In this document: one piece after another, positions 63,101 to 64,000 of the stretch | Layout: every line of letters starts with the position of its first letter | Numbering within the stretch: position 1 is the first letter of the stretch | Assembly: GCF_900230225.1 (NCBI RefSeq) | Contig: NZ_OCNH01000002.1 | Coordinates: 1,274,793 to 1,338,792 of the forward strand | Direction of reading: 5' to 3' | Length of the DNA: 64,000 nt | From: Spirosoma fluviale | GTDB lineage: Bacteria; Bacteroidota; Bacteroidia; Cytophagales; Spirosomataceae | Notes under the pieces: generated by a model | What the model was told of the DNA's origin: nothing | What the model saw: the letters and a program-made list of their open reading frames with translations, nothing else | The model's database searches: none | Made by a program: the position numbers and the translations under genes

Positions 63101-64000
63101 CCTGTACGTTGGCTACACCCGCTTCAGTAGCATCCTGGATGCCGTTGTCGTTAGTGTCCTTCCAGACGTAGTCGCCAATCGAACCTGTGGCTGTGTTATA
63201 CAGACCGGCGTCGATGGTTGGGTTGTCTTTCAGGATACCACCCTGTACGGGGTCCAGCGTGATGACTTGAGACAGACCCGAGGTTGGATCAGCATCGCTG
63301 TCTTTGCTGGTATCGGTACCCGACCGTGGCCGGGTGCTGATGGCACAGTTGGCCGGGAACGAGCTACCAATGAAGCGTACCAGATAGTCACCCTTGTTCA
63401 ACTTGTCGAAGAGGTACTTACCGCTTGCGTCGGTTGAGACAACCTTGATGGCTGCACCCTGTGGCAGACCGTTCACGGCTGCATAGAGTTCAACCTGTAC
63501 GTTAGCTACACCTACCTCGGTGGCATCCTGGATGCCGTTGTCGTTGGTGTCCTTCCAGACGTAGTCGCCAATCGAACCGATGGCTGTGTTATACAGACCG
63601 GCGTCGATGGTGAGGTTGTCCTTGAGAATACCACCCTGGATTGGGTCGAGCACGATCACCCGCGAGAGACCCGAGGTTGGATCGGCATCGCTGTCTTTGC
63701 TGGTATCGGTACCTGACCGTGGTCGGGTGCTGATCGCGCAGTTAGCCGGGAAGGTGGTGCTGATGAACTTCACCAGGTAGTCACCCTTAGGCAGTTTGTC
63801 GAAGAGGTACTTACCGTTGATGTCGGTGGTCGCGGTGCGGATGGCGCTGCCGGAAGGCTGGCCGTTCACCGAGGCATACAACTCAACGAGTACATCTTTC
63901 ACACCCGCTTCGGTAGCATCCTGGATGCCGTTGTCGTTGGTGTCCTTCCAGACATAGTCACCAATCGAACCCGTGGCTGTGTTGTACAGACCGGCGTCGA
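57153..64000 (-). CDS. Giant repetitive surface protein (SdrD-B-like, Ig-like, DUF11-like domains), 5' end outside window
   Basis: The frame stays open to the right edge, where it still encodes repeat sequence (ending YVWKDTNDNGIQDATEAGV-type), so more than 2280 residues precede the stop at 57153 and the start is not in the window. In N-to-C order: seven SdrD-B-like repeats with the calcium motif D(T/A)NxNGxQD, a ~110-aa cysteine-containing insert, an eighth repeat, a linker, four nearly identical ~147-aa Ig-like pairs (TSATxCSGxSATLTASGC) and a divergent fifth, a DUF11-like domain (LVLEKYVDRSRAQINDVLTY), and a cysteine-rich tail ending CVPFVVKQTKRVKRIGDPR. No recognised T9SS type A or B tail is present. 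It is probably a cell-surface adhesin or gliding-related protein; the export signal remains to be identified. Confidence 0.88.
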   Translation of the reverse strand, partial: DAGLYNTATGSIGDYVWKDTNDNGIQDATEAGVKDVLVELYASVNGQPSGSAIRTATTDINGKYLFDKLPKGDYLVKFISTTFPANCAISTRPRSGTDTSKDSDADPTSGLSRVIVLDPIQGGILKDNLTIDAGLYNTAIGSIGDYVWKDTNDNGIQDATEVGVANVQVELYAAVNGLPQGAAIKVVSTDASGKYLFDKLNKGDYLVRFIGSSFPANCAISTRPRSGTDTSKDSDADPTSGLSQVITLDPVQGGILKDNPTIDAGLYNTATGSIGDYVWKDTNDNGIQDATEAGVANVQVELYAAVGGQPQGSALRVASTDVNGKYLFDKLPKGDYLVRFIGSSFPANCSISTRPRSGTDTGKDSDADPTSGLSQVITLDPIQGGILKDNLTIDAGLYNTATGSIGDLVWKDINNNGLQDAGEIGVKNVLIELYAAVNGQPQGSAIRTVTTDTLGRYLFDKLPKGDYLVKFVASSFPANCAISTKPNVGTDNTKDSDANPATGFSQVITLDPVKGGILQNNPTIDAGLYNPQVPLGTLGDYVWKDTNDNGIQDVAETGVQGVTVELYTVASTGTLTKVASTITDVNGLYLFTNLAKNTYRVRFVPTSLPANCLLSSKANVLGDDNKDSDADPVTGYTGDVNIDPILGGNFQDNRTVDAGLVNKPTGSIGDFVWKDANNNGVQDASEVGVKDVQVELYAAVNGQPSGSAIKTTTTDAAGKYLFDKLPKGDYVVRFVTSTLPANCALSTKPRSGTDTTKDSDANPTTGFTPVISIDPDVPSKKDNLTVDAGLYTTNSGSLGDFVWKDANNNGLQDAGEPGAKDVKVELYTVSSTGSVSLVASTTTDASGKYIFNNLSKGSYRVKVVASSLPAECAISPKQNTGSDDSKDSDVDPTTGFTDDVVIDPNDPTRKDITTVDIGLLPCTADAGTLLANAPGCLTTGGSLTISATMTTAPSVPAGYKVLYVLTSGSNLVIRSTSTQPKFVVNATGLYTIHTLVYTDNAANPNYLDLSVIVPGTTTGADVLNLIATRKLCAALDAAGAPVTVSSCQLGSIGNYVWKDANNNGLQDVSEKGVGNVTVQLFAASAGQPVGTALATTKTDSLGYYLFGGISKGTYLVKFVSSSFPSGCALSLKPNTGTNDEIDSDADFNTGLTQEIIIDPAVGGILKDNLTIDAGLYFNCATMVPPISGSNKTICQGAAIPALTVTVLPGMTANWYATPTGGTLLATGLSYQPTVAGTYYAEAVDPSTGCKSTTRAAVTLIVKEQPVLTLNVSSTLVTAGSSVTLTALGCSETIRWSTGASTMSIIVQPANATNTYSATCTVGTSCSATASVIVTTQPSVSLVVTSATICSGNSATLTASGCVGTVTWNTGTTGTSLVTPILTASTTYTAICATTGGSSVSATGTVTVTSPPVVSLQASNTLVTAGTPVTLSALGCVGNLTWSTGATGATITVTPMNVTNVYSATCASASGCIATASVVIVTQQTPGNLVVTSATVCSGNSATLTASGCTGTVTWSTGATGTSLVTPALTASTSYTAICVTTAGSFVSATGTVTVVSQPVVSLQASSTLVTAGTPVTLSALGCVGNLTWSTGATSANITVTPMNATNVYSVTCSSAPGCIATASVVIVTQQTPGNLVVTSATICSGTSATLTASGCVGTVSWNTGATGTSLVTPVLTASTTYTAICTTTAGSFASATGTVTVVSQPVVSLQASSTLVTAGTPVTLSALGCVGNLSWSTGATSANITVMPMNATNVYSVTCSSAPGCSATASVTIVTTQPPVSLVVTSATVCSGTSATLTASGCVGTVTWSTGATGTSLVTPALTASTSYTAICVTTAGSFVSATGTVTVTPKPVVSLQASSTLVTAGTPVTLSALGCVGNLTWSTGATSANITVTPMNATNVYSVTCSSAPGCSATASVVIVTQSTPVNIVVTSTTICAGNTGTLFASGCVGEISWNTGATGSTLVTPVLTATTSYTATCTTSTGSTASAVGTVTVLPVSPVTVTASSLTVTAASAVTLTATGCTNGSLKWSEGGQTSSVIMVQPTQATTLYSVSCTAASGCVSQGSITIYRVDVPQPKLVLEKYVDRSRAQINDVLTYKVIIRNTGTGAANDVVVLDSLDSGLQYVAGSATTSAGSFAPTNFGGRWTIPQVSPGSSATLTLSARVMTGGVIYNVASIPGDTKRVCTTIPMELCAGEQIMATAPGGRTDLKWYRNGVLVGSGAQLVITEPGMYTVQTVAGACPNNQCCPLEVIASTNCCPVKICVPFVVKQTKRVKRIGDPR
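58222..59985 (-). repeat. Four near-identical 441-bp coding repeats
   Basis: Anchor motif GCAGGTTACG recurs at 58281, 58722 and 59163, and a variant near 59604, always 441 bp apart. The units encode the Ig-like pairs of the giant protein. Confidence 0.85.
62400..64000 (-). repeat. 393-bp coding repeats (SdrD-B-like)
   Basis: Anchor TGTTRTACAGACCGGCGTCGA recurs at 62801, 63194, 63587 and 63980, exactly 393 bp (131 codons) apart. Conservation is very high in this block and lower in the older repeats at 61450-62400. Confidence 0.85.

Overview
The window looks like chromosomal DNA of a Bacteroidota member, most likely a Cytophagales/Spirosoma-type bacterium. This is inferred from a T9SS-type C-terminal tail, a carboxypeptidase-regulatory/TonB receptor, barrel-less plug proteins, LytTR two-component modules, a hybrid histidine kinase, promoters with the Bacteroidota -7 element TAnnTTTG, and a SUF operon ending in a bacilliredoxin. 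I saw no tRNA, rRNA, CRISPR array, phage or complete IS element.

Positions 1-11.3 kb hold accessory single genes: a WD40/membrane protein, an esterase, a lone receiver, small hypothetical proteins, a DUF4260 protein next to an AraC regulator, a YdjM-like membrane protein, and a Crp/Fnr regulator next to a quinone oxidoreductase. The DUF4260 and oxidoreductase genes share an identical upstream 13-mer at identical spacing from a -7 box. Positions 11.3-20.3 kb hold a lipoprotein fusing a Reg_prop-like propeller to a YceI domain, a seven-repeat FG-GAP surface protein, a LytTR set with a TPR sensor kinase, and an ECF-like sigma factor.

Positions 20.9-25.6 kb hold the most unusual locus. An intact subtilase is followed by a close paralogue that has lost the catalytic Ser and the oxyanion Asn. 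Next come a free-standing propeptide/I9-like protein, a Cys/His-motif protein carrying an N-terminal DVFSGRPNPxW domain, and a lipoprotein with the same domain that overlaps it by ATGA. I read this as a candidate proteolytic or toxin-like system; its function is unknown.

Positions 25.6-35 kb are scarred by gene remnants (NmrA, XRE and AraC fragments) and by MITE-like elements. They also hold a Crp/Fnr regulator, a second copy of the 89-aa gene cut by the left window edge, two carboxypeptidase-regulatory proteins (one with a macroglobulin-like and a plug domain) and a DUF1206 protein. Positions 35-43 kb carry two NmrA/SDR genes, a SolA-like oxidase with a TonB receptor, a DMT/ureide-permease-like transporter and a response regulator.

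Positions 43.3-51 kb carry a double-kinase hybrid sensor and a partial ebo cluster (eboA, eboB, eboC) interrupted by a divergent outer-membrane protein/DUF4136 pair. Positions 51.1-56.9 kb (minus strand) are the SUF Fe-S locus: sufC, sufD, an inserted esterase-like gene, sufS, sufE, a DUF59 gene and a bacilliredoxin gene. No sufB lies in the window. Positions 57.1-64 kb are the C-terminal part of a giant repetitive surface protein (SdrD-B-like, Ig-like and DUF11-like domains) that runs off the right edge.
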